Assembly (NCBI GenBank): GCA_005223375.1
Contig: RXOD01004285.1
Span: 1 to 24,807 of the forward strand
DNA length: 24,807 nucleotides
Origin: Amoebophrya sp. AT5.2
Lineage: Eukaryota; Sar; Dinophyceae; Syndiniales; Amoebophryaceae
Reading direction: 5' to 3'
Made by a program: the position numbers and the translations under genes. Positions 9,893 through 17,948 of the stretch are shown here, in pieces. The notes below the pieces were generated by a model. It saw nothing but the letters and a program-made list of their open reading frames with translations, did not search any database and was not told the DNA's origin. How positions within the stretch are numbered: the first letter of the stretch is position 1; each line of letters opens with the position of its first letter.

Positions 9893-12800
9893 GTACTACC
9901 GAGGATGCACAAGCGAGAAGATGCCGACTGTTGTAGGGAATAAAGGGAAAAGCCGGGCTTGATCGATCATCGTCGATGAATCCGGAGGCAGCAGCTCCAG
10001 CTGGTGGTCCAAATATTTTTCAATCAACCACTAGACTATGATATCGATTTTTTCACGACAACATCAGGAACCAGCCAGCGGGCAAAGCGAGGACCCCCTG
10101 TTAAGCGCTCGTCGAAAAAAAATCATATATCATTTGAGACTGCTCCCGGTCCTGGATTCATTTTCATTGTTCATCTTCTGCTTTCTTTATTGATTCCAAC
10201 AAGCCCTCCCGCTCCTAGGTCGGAAAGTCCGAAGAGCAGGCGATGCAATGCTCTCAAGAACAATGCAATGGCCCATCTTCGTTTCCCCCGCCCGCCCCTG
10301 CAGTATCTACCTAAAATCAAACAAAATCCCCTCCGCCGAGGAGAAGGAATAGGAGCGCTTCGCTGTATATATATTTTTTTCCGAGCTGTAACTGTGGTGG
10401 GTACGCCGGTCGAGTACACGTTGAACCACTTGTTTGACGCGAGCTCCGTGAGCCTATCAAGCCAATACATGGCTCACAGTCATGCGATGGCACCCTTTGA
10501 CTGGGTAGAGGGGGCTATGCTCTGGAGATCATCTATTTTTCTGCGTGCTTTATATATGTCGGCAACCTTGCGCATGCGCTTGCAAACATTGATGTTGCGT
10601 CGCATAGTTTCAAAAGTGCTGCGTATCGAAATGGCCTGATTCATTGCGATGGATCAACCGAGACCGCCACTGGCAGCATCAAGAAGAATTTGAGGAGGAC
10701 ACTGGTGATGTTACGTTAGGACCTATGTTTGTGTGATCCATAAGTTGCTCAGTGTCTACGGACGAGAAAAGCTAGAAGCCGCGAGGCTGCTCCGGCCCCC
10801 GCTGGACCTCTTCTGCTTCAAGGACGAGGTGCAGCAGGCAGAGCTTTCGGGCATGCCTCGCATGGTGGAGGTGCCTCGCAGGGAGGGGGCGCTAACGTTA
10901 TACGAGGATACCTCATTCGCGACGCATTTTTGCCTACTTAAACGAAATACACAGAAGACGTCTCCATAGATACACCCACGGACTGGCAGTCTTCTGTGGT
11001 CGGACCGTCGTATTGCGCGCACACGAAGGACATATGACTGAGACAGACAGTGACTGAGGCTGCAAGATCATATTTATTCACGAACCTCAAGCAGCTATGG
11101 CAGATTTATTGGATGGATAATCTTATAACTTCATACATTAGGATTTCCTTGCCCGCTTAGCGGTGTGGTCGCCACTCCGTCACTATGCGGCATTGATGTA
11201 AAAAGGAGCCTGGGCCCGGGCCAAGGCCATGGATTATTTTTTCTTCTTCCATCTTCGGCATGACGCGACGGCCACGACGCGCTGGTCAATCTCTAACAGG
11301 CTTCTACGTCGAGAGACCATGCTGAACGCAAAGCCGTTACATCCTATTTCTTTGGATGATGCTATGCGGTTACCTTTGGTAGTGGGGGTGCACTCCGATT
11401 AATTTGGAAAAAGCCGAAAATCCGATTTCATTTGCAGAATGAAATCGGATTCAGCCGGGCCGTGTCTACTTTTTTTGCGTAAGTATAACAACCGTGCGAG
11501 TAGTTCACTTTGGTATAAAAACACTCTGCCATCGCTAGGAATAAAATCAATGATTACAGTTTAGCTGATGTAGCCCAGTGTGGCTGGCTTACGGCCTCCC
11601 TTTCCATAGCGGATAGGAAACCAGGCTGGATGGTGGTATGCGAAATTCAACGACGGAAAGGCGAGGAGGATTCACCGCCTCACGTTCATACCGCGTCACG
11701 ACGGCTTCTCGGAAAGGCTCGACGGCGCGTGCGTGCGACTGCAGCTCAAAGGCCAGGAAGACACACCGCCAAGCGACGCGTTCACCCAGGATGCTCCTTG
11801 CGACAGGATACTGCCCAGTGTACTCTTACATCGATGGATGGATCAAACGAAGCTACGGTAGTGCTGAGCAGACCGACTGTAGCTTTGCCGTAGTTCTTCC
11901 GGAGCCCTGGATAAAGAGGGTCGCTGGACGGTCGTCCCAGCACCAGGGTCTCTGGAAGCTGGCCATTGCTCTAGTGCTGGTGCAATGAATAGCAATATTT
12001 ATTTGCACCTTGAAAAATATTGGATTCGGATGAAACAGATGTGCTAGCGCACCAAAACTAACCACTAGCTAGCGAAAGCGAAACCGAAAGTGGCCAGTTT
12101 CTGCTTCTAGGGGTTGGTGTGTCTCAGTCCGACAGGATCCTGCCCGCGGAGCGGAACGTCTGCTCATTGACTACCGAGGAGGCAGCTCGAGCTCGTCCTA
12201 CCTCTTCTAATAAACAATTGGGCAACTGGAACCACCGTGACGATCGACGAGGAGGTGATCGGCTTCCGACTCATCGCGAAAACCCACCAACCCAGTGGCA
12301 CGAACTACTTGGCTTACCACAGGACCCCTGTTCTTCAAACCCATATCCTTTTGATCACCCTCGAGCAATGATGACGATGTTAATGTTTGGCGATGGCGCC
12401 TGATATTTCCCCTGTTGCTCTCTTCCTGCCTCGGCTTCATCTGTTTTCTTGCTGTACTATTATCAGTGGCATCACGGCCCTCACATGCCTGATTTCTATC
12501 GGCTCAGTATTCACTGATAATGGTGACAGATGGTCATGATCCTCAACATGGATATTTGTATACGAAGTACAAATTTATAATTTCCCCTGCTACCTGCTCG
12601 GCCTTCTACTTTTTGTTTTTACTCTTGCCCAGTGAACATCAGTCCGGGGCCGCGCGATCCGCGTATCGTCTTTTGCTTTCCGCGTAGCCCGTGATGTCCT
12701 TTGTCAGGCTCGTGGTCTTACTTCCGAGGGCACAAACCGACAACACCACCATCGAACGAGCCCGGACAATCACAGCTGTATCATATATCTATGTTGGAAA

Positions 12801-15800
12801 CTACTTGGTTCTAGCCTACGCGCCAGGTTTGGCCTTGGCGTCGCCGCGGCGACACCAAAACCGTTGCCTTTTCTAGTAAATATATTAAAATACAATCGGA
12901 TCTAGGGGTTGTGTGGATTTCTCGGTTATGAGGATTTCTGCGGGGTGTCGATCAACGGGATGGTGGAGGCGTCTTTGGTGGACAAGTCCAGGATCACTGC
13001 GGAGCAATCTGACGGAGTCCACGGCCGGTCCGAGCCCTCCCTGCCACTCGACTTCACGCTTACCGCAGGGCCGAGGGCTAGAAGTGGTTGATACTGATGC
13101 GATAAAGTTATACACTAAAAATAAAATCGAACAAGTTGATATTGATTATTATATCGATCCGGCCGGTCGGCCGCGGCCCTGTGGTTGCGCTACTTACACA
13201 TATTTATGATATGCAAAGCGACGCGATGAAAGACCACGTGGCTATATTAGAAGTACTGTACTAACCACGCTTGATCTCCAATTGTGTTCGGAACCGAAAA
13301 AGAAGCGCTCGCTTCAGGGTTCCGATCGATTCGTCGCAGTGAAAGAGTCGGCCGCTAATGGAACTGCCCTCGCTTCGGTCGCGACCTGCGAGGGCAGTTC
13401 CATCAGCGGGTCGCGACCGCTTCTTTCACTGCGAGGGCAACCGACCTTAGGTAGAAAGATGCTTTTTCTTTTCCAACTTCGTTCTAATTCTACTAAAAAA
13501 AGGCAACGCAACTGAGTAGTGCCCACTGCAAGTGGCTGTCGGTTGATTTTCTTCCTTCTCCCCCGGCCTGCGTCTAAAGATGCCGGGCACCACACCAACT
13601 ACGAAGAACAACCCCTTAATGGAGGGAAAAATCCAGCCGTATCCACATGCTCAGCTACAGGGGTTGGTAACGAGGAGACCAACTGGAGTGCATCCTTCGA
13701 CCCACCTACGCACATTAAGGTAACAATACAGCTTTTGTATGAAGAACAATAGGAATACCGACACTGCAGAGGCGCTTTACCATCTTCAGCGCGTACCTGC
13801 TACAAAAGTCCGGCGGAGCTGCGCCACTTCTAGAGGGGCCGGGGCGGGGCGGGCCGCGGCCGGGGCCAAGTGATACTACTATCTTTCATCTAGATGCGAA
13901 CATGGTATGCTAGTCAGCACGAGCACGTCCACGAACACGAAGTATCGCAATCGAATATGTGACAGGTAATGCAGCTGTGGAACCGGAATAACTACGCGGA
14001 GACAACCACCGATTGGAATACTGCTCTCCGAAGCCGCCTCGACTACGCGCGGGTGTTTCTCAATGACGAAACGACCGCGTTCGCGACCCTTCCGAAGGTG
14101 ACGCCGCAAGGACTGCAGGGCACGGGCCTGCTCATTGACAGGGAGGTGACGAAAATTTAGGAGGATTTCACAAAACTCAGCGGGCCGCGGGTATCGATCA
14201 AAAGAAGTAAGTATGATCTGAAAGTGTAGTCACGCTCACGCCGTCTCTGTCCTAGGGCTTTCTTTCTGCAGGGCTGGATCCAGTGTTGCCTCTTATTCTT
14301 CACCGCCATACTCGTCCCTCGCAGGAATATCTAACTAGACAGAAGTGACAGGGTCTCTACCAAACCCGCCGATAGTACGTAGACCTTGCGTTGAGTTTTT
14401 TGAACCTTTAAAAAGGCACGGTCAAAACCCCTCTCACCTCCGACCACCTCATGACCATCTGCGGGGCGCGGTTCTTCGAGGCCGTGCCAACGCCGGGTAA
14501 AAGTAGTCCGAGTCTAATTCTATTGCTCGACTTTTGTTGTACTTAGATAGTTGTTTGATTCAATTTGTAAATAGCTTTTGTCAGATCGAACCTACCCCCT
14601 ATAAGCTGGCGCGATAGTGTTACACTGACTACACCACGACAGAACTCTATACTAGGTCGAAGCGTATACACACGCTAACCTCGAGGCGCTCGGCGCTCTC
14701 TTCCGCCCGTACTGCTTGGACTAACGCAAACGCACCAGCAGCACTGGTTCTGCTGGTCGCTTAGCCCAAGAAGTACGGGGGCGACGAGAAGGCTTTGTCG
14801 TTGGTTTCGTCGCACGATAAACCCTGGCTGCCGCCTCAGCCCAGCTTCCATCGTGCGACGAAACCAACGACTGTCCTCCGCCCTGACAGGTCGGGATGGA
14901 CTATCCGGATCTGGTACAGGAAATAATGCGACGAGAAGATGGCTATGGCTCCACCGTGCCGAACCTAAGGCTAATCCACTATCTTTCCCATCCCCTCGTG
15001 TTTGGTGGATGCGTATTTGAAACGTTGTATTCTGGTCGCGTCTTGGTATCGATCTACACTGTGGACCTTTATTTTAACAGGATCCGACGCGGTGAGCTAC
15101 TCCGCGGGCGACTTCGATTTCATCTATCCCGGCGGGTGGGGGAATTTCGGATTGGACCGCGTTGCGGAGCACGTCGCGTTCGAAAACGCGGCGCAGGGCG
15201 GCGCAGGAACCACGGACATGCGGTCTCTTAAGGGTTGCAGGAACTACTCAGCGATTTCTTCAGGATGAATGACCACCCGCCGGTGTAGGAGGTTATAGCT
15301 TTTCCTACATCCATGATCCGTCAACCATCTCAGGCAGTAGGAGCGCCAAGCAGCAGGTACCGATGCACCGATGGCTGCAATGAAGGGATTGGGCGAGGTC
15401 TAACTGATACCGATAGGACCCCCAAGGAAACGAAGAAGCTGGTGTGTCCTCATCTTTCTACGGTACTAGACACACGACAGCAAAAGCCGCTCGCTCCAGC
15501 ACTGCTTCTCCTGTCTGTGTGGTTGTAGTTTCTCAGGCATTGGCATTGGCATTGGCATACTTACTTTGCAGCTAGCAAATCATACAGTGATCTCAGAGTG
15601 GCATCTACCGGGATCGAATGGGGACAAAGGAAACCACGGAGTCGCTCGATCGCGGAGGCATCCGGTCGCTGAGTTTTTGCAGTCTCTTCTAATACTTAGG
15701 GCAACGTCGACGCGGGTGGTCCAATGCCTTCCGGCCCTGGCTGGTGGTACGCGAGGTTCAAGGGGAACGGGGCGAAATGGATCACCTCCTTCACGCTGTG

Positions 15801-17319
15801 GCCCCGAAGTGACTGCAACGAAGGTAACACGCCCGACCCCGTGAGCTGCAGTGCGGCGAACAGCGACATCGTTAACGAAAAAAAACTGTTTCCACTGACG
15901 ACACTCAAACTGTGTCCACTAGGAGCATAAACCCCCTTCTTGCAGTTCTACTTACAACTTTTCTAGTCCTGGTCTTCTGGCCTCGGTCTGTTCGTAGTCG
16001 TTTTTTACAATAACAATTCACGTCTATTTTTGTATTTTTTCTGTCTTCGCGGCTAGGCCATTTCCATGCATTCTGCTCTGCAGGGTGGATCAGCCAGAAA
16101 TAAAGAAAGCGAATTTAGTGGAAACCGCGAAATTTGCTGTAACCCCGTGAGCAGCAGGCTGGACGGTGCATGCATCCGACTACAGCTGCCCAGCGAGCCC
16201 GAACCCAGCAACGCGGTACTACCCAATATTATCAATCGTCTAACTTCGTGTTCGTCCTGATGAGAGCACGAGCTCATCGTTAATTTTACGACTTCTACCA
16301 CCAGGCCGAGGCCCCGGACAACCCTTGCGACATCATCGTGCCCGCTAAAGGAGTCGACAGCTAAGCGACGGAAGATTCGATTGCGATTCCAACCGCATCC
16401 ATAGTCATAGAATAAACGCAGCGATACTTTCTGATCATGGGCGCGATGGGCGCTGGCGCATGCGGCACCTCCAGGCGGCTTCCAGCTCGTGGTGCGACGC
16501 CACCGTGGTGTCCGCTGTAGCCTAGATAGCTCAACACCCCTGCCGACAACACCAGGACGCAACGGGAACTACGCTCCACCGCCACCCCGTACGAGACTTC
16601 TGCTCTAGTACCAAGGCATGGAACGAGCTGTGATCCGAGCCGCCCCTTAGAAGTAGGCAGCGGCTGAATGTAGCGGTCGCTCGTAGCTGGGCGAGGGCTT
16701 GGGGTTGGGCCTTCTACGCCTACTAGAGCTAGAGCTAGAAGTAGACTGCTCTGATATTGAACTTTTTTCGCAATGCCCGTTTTTTCGCAATGCCCCTTTT
16801 TTCGCAAGCCACCCTGCAGTCTTTTCAAATGCCCCTTTTTTCGCGATCATGAATTGCGTCCGCAGATGATGCTCTTAGTTTTTTTCGCAATGGCGATCAT
16901 CGGACCCGCGGTTGTAAGAGAGAAACCCGCGGACGATCGTGGTGAACCAAAGAGTCGTCGGGTTCAAGATCATCACTGCCGCCCCCGCGGAGGTGCTCCA
17001 GTTCTCCGGCATCACAAACATCAACGGGAAGGTTTTTCCGTCCGATAATATCTGGCTCCACGGAGGGGGGTACGACTTGAGCACGTTTATCGACATCATG
17101 GACTACCGACCGGATGGCGCCCAAAAGGTGACCATCGACAATCCGGAACCCGGGTTTCACACCCTCTCCATTTTTCCCCGAGAAGACGGCACGAGGGTGG
17201 GAAAGCTGCGAGTCGTATCGGAGGGAACGACCAGCAACGCGACTGCCACGTTTGTTAGCGGGGCACACTGCATGGAAAAGGAAGATCCAGAACCCTTCAC
17301 CTGCGTGGCTGCTCGGTAA
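8391..17319 (+). CDS. Multi-exon secreted discoidin-like (F5/8C, lectin-type) protein
   Basis: I rebuilt this gene from exons whose phases fit. Likely exons: 8391-8477, 8972-9249, 9601-9892, one near 10720-10930, 11617-~11816, ~12146-12157, 12222-~12330, 12906-13083, 13580-13719, 13966-14145 (or to 14097), 14161-14206, 14416-~14483, 14890-15004, 15081-~15233, ~15700-15846, 16153-16215, 16305-~16350, ~16919-17319. Many introns are GT-AG (8478-8971, 9250-9600, 13084-13579, 13720-13965, 14207-14415, 15005-15080, 16216-16304). Others lie between direct repeats without GT-AG ends. The product starts with a signal peptide, then a Cys-containing N-terminal block, then two related modules with the discoidin-type pattern 'WWYA.F ... 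PR.D ... RLDGAC.RLQL'. The C-terminal exon has a carbohydrate-module-like FPREDGTRVGKLRV. The protein is probably extracellular and sugar-binding. It could be two genes rather than one; the exon set in 9.9-11.6 and 12.3-12.9 kb is incomplete. Confidence 0.6.
8732..8783. repeat. Inverted repeat, 15-base perfect arms, inside the first intron
   Basis: Arms TCGGACCAATCAGCA (8732-8746) and its exact reverse complement (8769-8783) enclose a 22-base loop. The core GACCAATCAGCAA also occurs as a direct copy at 8703-8715. It lies in the 8478-8971 intron. Confidence 0.85.
9893..11616 (+). other. Intron-rich stretch with poorly defined exons
   Basis: One likely exon lies near 10720-10930 (LLSVYGREKLEAARLL ... 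MVEVPRREGALTLYED). It opens after an AG near 10719 or 10744. A second possible exon lies near 10385-10505 (VEYTLNHLFDASSVSLSS). The opposite strand reads almost as well there, so I hold it loosely. The rest, including 9900-10380 and 10940-11610, shows A/T runs, short hairpins and no coherent frame. It is most simply intron. A module-opening exon matching 15081-15233 should exist before 11617 if the two lectin modules are equivalent, but I could not find it. Confidence 0.35.
11419..11451. repeat. Inverted repeat, 13-base perfect arms
   Basis: AATCCGATTTCAT (11419-11431) pairs with ATGAAATCGGATT (11439-11451) around a 7-base loop. It sits in presumed intron sequence about 165 bases before the first discoidin-like exon. 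No U-run follows, and in this genome it is more likely part of an intron element than a terminator. Confidence 0.8.
11617..12330 (+). other. First discoidin-like module of the lectin-like gene
   Basis: Exon 11617-~11816 opens after GGATAG and encodes GWWYAKFNDGKARRIHRLTF, then IPRHDGF, SERLDGACVRLQLKG and DAPCDRILP. The order 'W..A.F ... I..lt..PR.D....RLdGA.vRl' is that of F5/8 type C / F-type lectin domains, with the Arg-Asp and Arg-Leu-x-Gly-Ala strand pair. The frame has no near start codon, so simple ORF calling misses it. A repeat-bounded intron leads to DRILPAERN (12131-12157). A 64-nt non-GT-AG gap then leads to TGTTVTIDEEVIGFRLI (from 12222). The same peptide order recurs at 15.7-17.0 kb, so this is one copy of a duplicated module. 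Confidence 0.6.
11801..12145. repeat. Direct repeat bounding an intron (15/16 identical 16-mers)
   Basis: CGACAGGATACTGCCC at 11801-11816 and CGACAGGATCCTGCCC at 12130-12145 are 329 bases apart. Both copies read DRILP in the exon frame, so splicing anywhere inside the repeat gives DAPCDRILPAERN, as in the second module (NPCDIIVP). No GT-AG pair fits the phase. Confidence 0.75.
12331..12905. other. Presumed intron between the first module and the linker exons
   Basis: About 575 bases, A/T-richer, with mixed short frames. A frame at 12691-12775 (MSFVRLVVLLPRAQTDNT) could be an exon because it follows TTTCCGCGTAG, but it has no match in the second module and no clear donor. Otherwise I see nothing. 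Confidence 0.35.
13335..13433. repeat. Large two-part inverted repeat in an intron
   Basis: Outer arms CGCAGTGAAAGA (13335-13346) and TCTTTCACTGCG (13422-13433) are perfect. Inner arms 13351-13373 and 13388-13410 match at 21 of 23 positions, with core GAACTGCCCTCGC. A third pair, GGTCGCGA (13377-13384) with TCGCGACC (13411-13418), competes with the inner stem. It lies inside the 13084-13579 intron. Confidence 0.85.
13835..13853 (+). repeat. G-quadruplex-like tract in an intron
   Basis: Four G-runs (GGGG, GGGG, GGGG, GGG) with 2-, 1- and 1-base loops lie on the + strand. A GC-only stretch follows to about 13866, inside the 13720-13965 intron. The motif is visible; any folding in the cell is inference. 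Confidence 0.6.
14146..14160 (+). other. Candidate 15-nt micro-intron (or 3' end of a 63-nt intron)
   Basis: GTGACGAAAATTTAG begins with GT, ends with AG, carries the only in-frame stop, and keeps the frame when removed (LLIDRE joined to EDFTKLSGP). The downstream sequence is clearly coding and ends at a strong donor. An alternative donor, AAG|GTGACGCC at 14098, shares the same GGTGACG start and gives a 63-nt intron that also keeps frame. The sequence alone does not decide between them. Confidence 0.45.
14706..14779. repeat. Imperfect long hairpin in an intron, with a nested stem
   Basis: 14706-14724 pairs with 14761-14779 at 17 of 19 positions (CCCGTACTGCTTGGACTAA against its complement). 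A nested stem ACCAGCAG / CTGCTGGT closes the loop. It sits directly before another perfect hairpin in the same intron. Confidence 0.75.
14797..14871. repeat. Perfect 22-base inverted repeat in an intron
   Basis: GTCGTTGGTTTCGTCGCACG(AT) at 14797-14818 is matched exactly by its reverse complement at 14850-14871, with a 31-base loop. The right arm ends 18 bases before the acceptor of the next exon, so folding would bring the intron's 3' part close to its body. Confidence 0.9.
15536..15558 (+). repeat. Short (GGCATT)n microsatellite
   Basis: Nearly four copies of GGCATT in a row lie inside the intron between 15234 and 15699. Confidence 0.8.
15836..16152. repeat. 11-base direct repeat bounding an intron
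   Basis: ACCCCGTGAGC occurs at 15836-15846 and 16142-16152, 306 bases apart and in the same codon phase. Splicing within it joins TPDPVS to SRLDGACIRLQL and rebuilds the discoidin-like strand seen uninterrupted in the first module (SERLDGACVRLQL). No GT-AG choice gives this join. Confidence 0.75.
16763..16895 (+). repeat. Degenerate repeats of TTTTTTCGCAATGCCC
   Basis: Copies start at 16763, 16780 and 16797 (the third truncated after CGCAA). A further AATGCCCCTTTTTTCGCGATC block lies near 16829-16849, and TTTTTTTCGCAATGGCGATC near 16879-16892. The last lies just upstream of the final exon's acceptor, so the T-runs could act as pyrimidine tracts. Confidence 0.8.
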
Positions 17320-17948
17320 CGATGAAGACGACGACGTCGACGAGTCAGTCATATTTTTCATCAAGAACTTTTTGTGGCTAGAGGATTGATCCGCGACCTC
17401 TGATCATCGGAGTTCGTCCGATGATGCAGCCGCACGTTTTTTTTTTTACAATCAATGTATGATTGTCAATCGAAAGTGGGTTTTCAGATATTGGTTGACT
17501 GCACCACGGTCGACGACAAGGACCGCCGGCTTCACGACAAGGACCGACATCCATGAATTTGTGCGATGTTTGCAGCATGAGTCGAGACGTAGTAATCCAC
17601 TCACTGTAGTCGCAGGAGCCAGAAGTGCGAGGACAATAATTTGATTCCAGCCCTTATAATTGGTTCTGCTTCTGTTACTGTTGATTGCTCTTGATAGTAT
17701 CCCCGGGTCGTGCATGATTGAAGAACCACGACTGGGATCAGCAACATTTTTGATCTGGGACTGGAGCTGCTGCTGCATACCTGAACTATAAATATTAATG
17801 TCATTGAAATTGAAGTTGAAATTACTTTTATTTGATAAAAACTGTAACTGAGCTCATATTTTATTAGCAAACTCAAACAGCAACGGGAAGTGATGTCGTG
17901 ACGAGCACAATATCCGACTGCGCGTCTGCCTCGCGCGGACGCGGCGGG
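17320..17948. other. Region between the lectin-like and EGF-like genes
   Basis: About 630 bases with a T-run near 17439-17448, an A/T-rich stretch at 17780-17875, and a 13-base direct repeat ACGACAAGGACCG at 17513-17525 and 17534-17546. There is no good coding frame and no RNA gene. It could instead be an intron joining the two secreted-protein genes, but the TAA at 17319 and the signal peptide at 17949 argue for two genes. Confidence 0.5.

Larger units (their letters stand above)
12906..14206 (+). other. Linker exons between the two lectin-like modules
   Basis: Exon 12906-13083 opens after ATCTAG and reads GLCGFLGYEDFCGVSINGMV ... LDFTLTAGPRAR. It leaves at GAA|GTGGTTG in phase 1. The acceptor GTCTAAAG (13579) gives the matching phase and opens AGHHTNYEEQPLNGG ... 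SFDPPTHIK. AAG|GTAACA to GACAG|GTAATG (13720-13965) is a clean 246-nt GT-AG intron. It is bounded by AGGTAA on both sides (13718-13723 and 13964-13969). The next exon reads QLWNRNNYAETTTDWNTALR and continues past a very short intron to EDFTKLSGPRVSIKR, ending at a textbook GTAAGTATG donor (14207). Function is unknown; the sequence is polar and looks extracellular. Confidence 0.6.
14416..15004 (+). other. Exons with REDG motif ending the first lectin unit
   Basis: The acceptor TTTAAAAAG at 14415 matches the phase of the donor at 14207 and opens TVKTPLTSDHLMTICGARFF. The next exon, after CCCTGACAG (14889), reads VGMDYPDLVQEIMRREDGYG and then TVPNLRLIHYLSHPLVF. It leaves at TTTG|GTGGATGCG (15005) in phase 1, and the acceptor TTTTAACAG at 15080 fits. 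The REDG strand aligns with FPREDGTRVGKLRV in the last exon, which suggests this block closes the first repeat unit. The donor between 14483 and 14497 is uncertain. Confidence 0.5.
15081..17319 (+). other. Second discoidin-like module and C-terminus of the lectin-like protein
   Basis: Exon 15081-~15233 reads SDAVSYSAGDFDFIYPGG ... VAEHVAFENAAQGGAGTTDM. It is joined across an AGGG direct repeat (15231-15234 and 15698-15701) to GNVDAGGPMPSGPGWWYARF and FTLWPRSDCNEG. An intron inside ACCCCGTGAGC repeats leads to SSRLDGACIRLQLPSE. A clean 89-nt GT-AG intron (16216-16304) leads to AEAPDNPCDIIVPAK. The last exon (from ~16919) reads ERNPRTIVVNQRVVGFKII and contains GGGYDLSTFIDIMDY and GFHTLSIFPREDGTRVGKL. 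It stops at TAA 17317-17319 with no membrane segment. Each segment has a counterpart in the 11.6-12.3 kb module. I infer sugar or ligand binding outside the cell. Confidence 0.6.

Noticed and set aside
10004..10639. 211-codon plus-strand frame as one gene
   Set aside because: Most of it is low-quality composition with polypurine and polyA runs. Only a middle part around 10385-10505 could be an exon.
11419..11451. Terminal inverted repeats of a DNA transposon
   Set aside because: There is a 7-base loop and no transposase or long internal sequence. It is a plain hairpin.
13335..13433. Bacterial-type terminator or riboswitch
   Set aside because: The context is eukaryotic and there is no U-run. 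The hairpins recur in introns with different sequences.
16361..16828. Minus-strand frames over the final intron of the lectin-like gene
   Set aside because: The composition is erratic and the frames cross simple repeats. They are chance openings in GC-rich intron.
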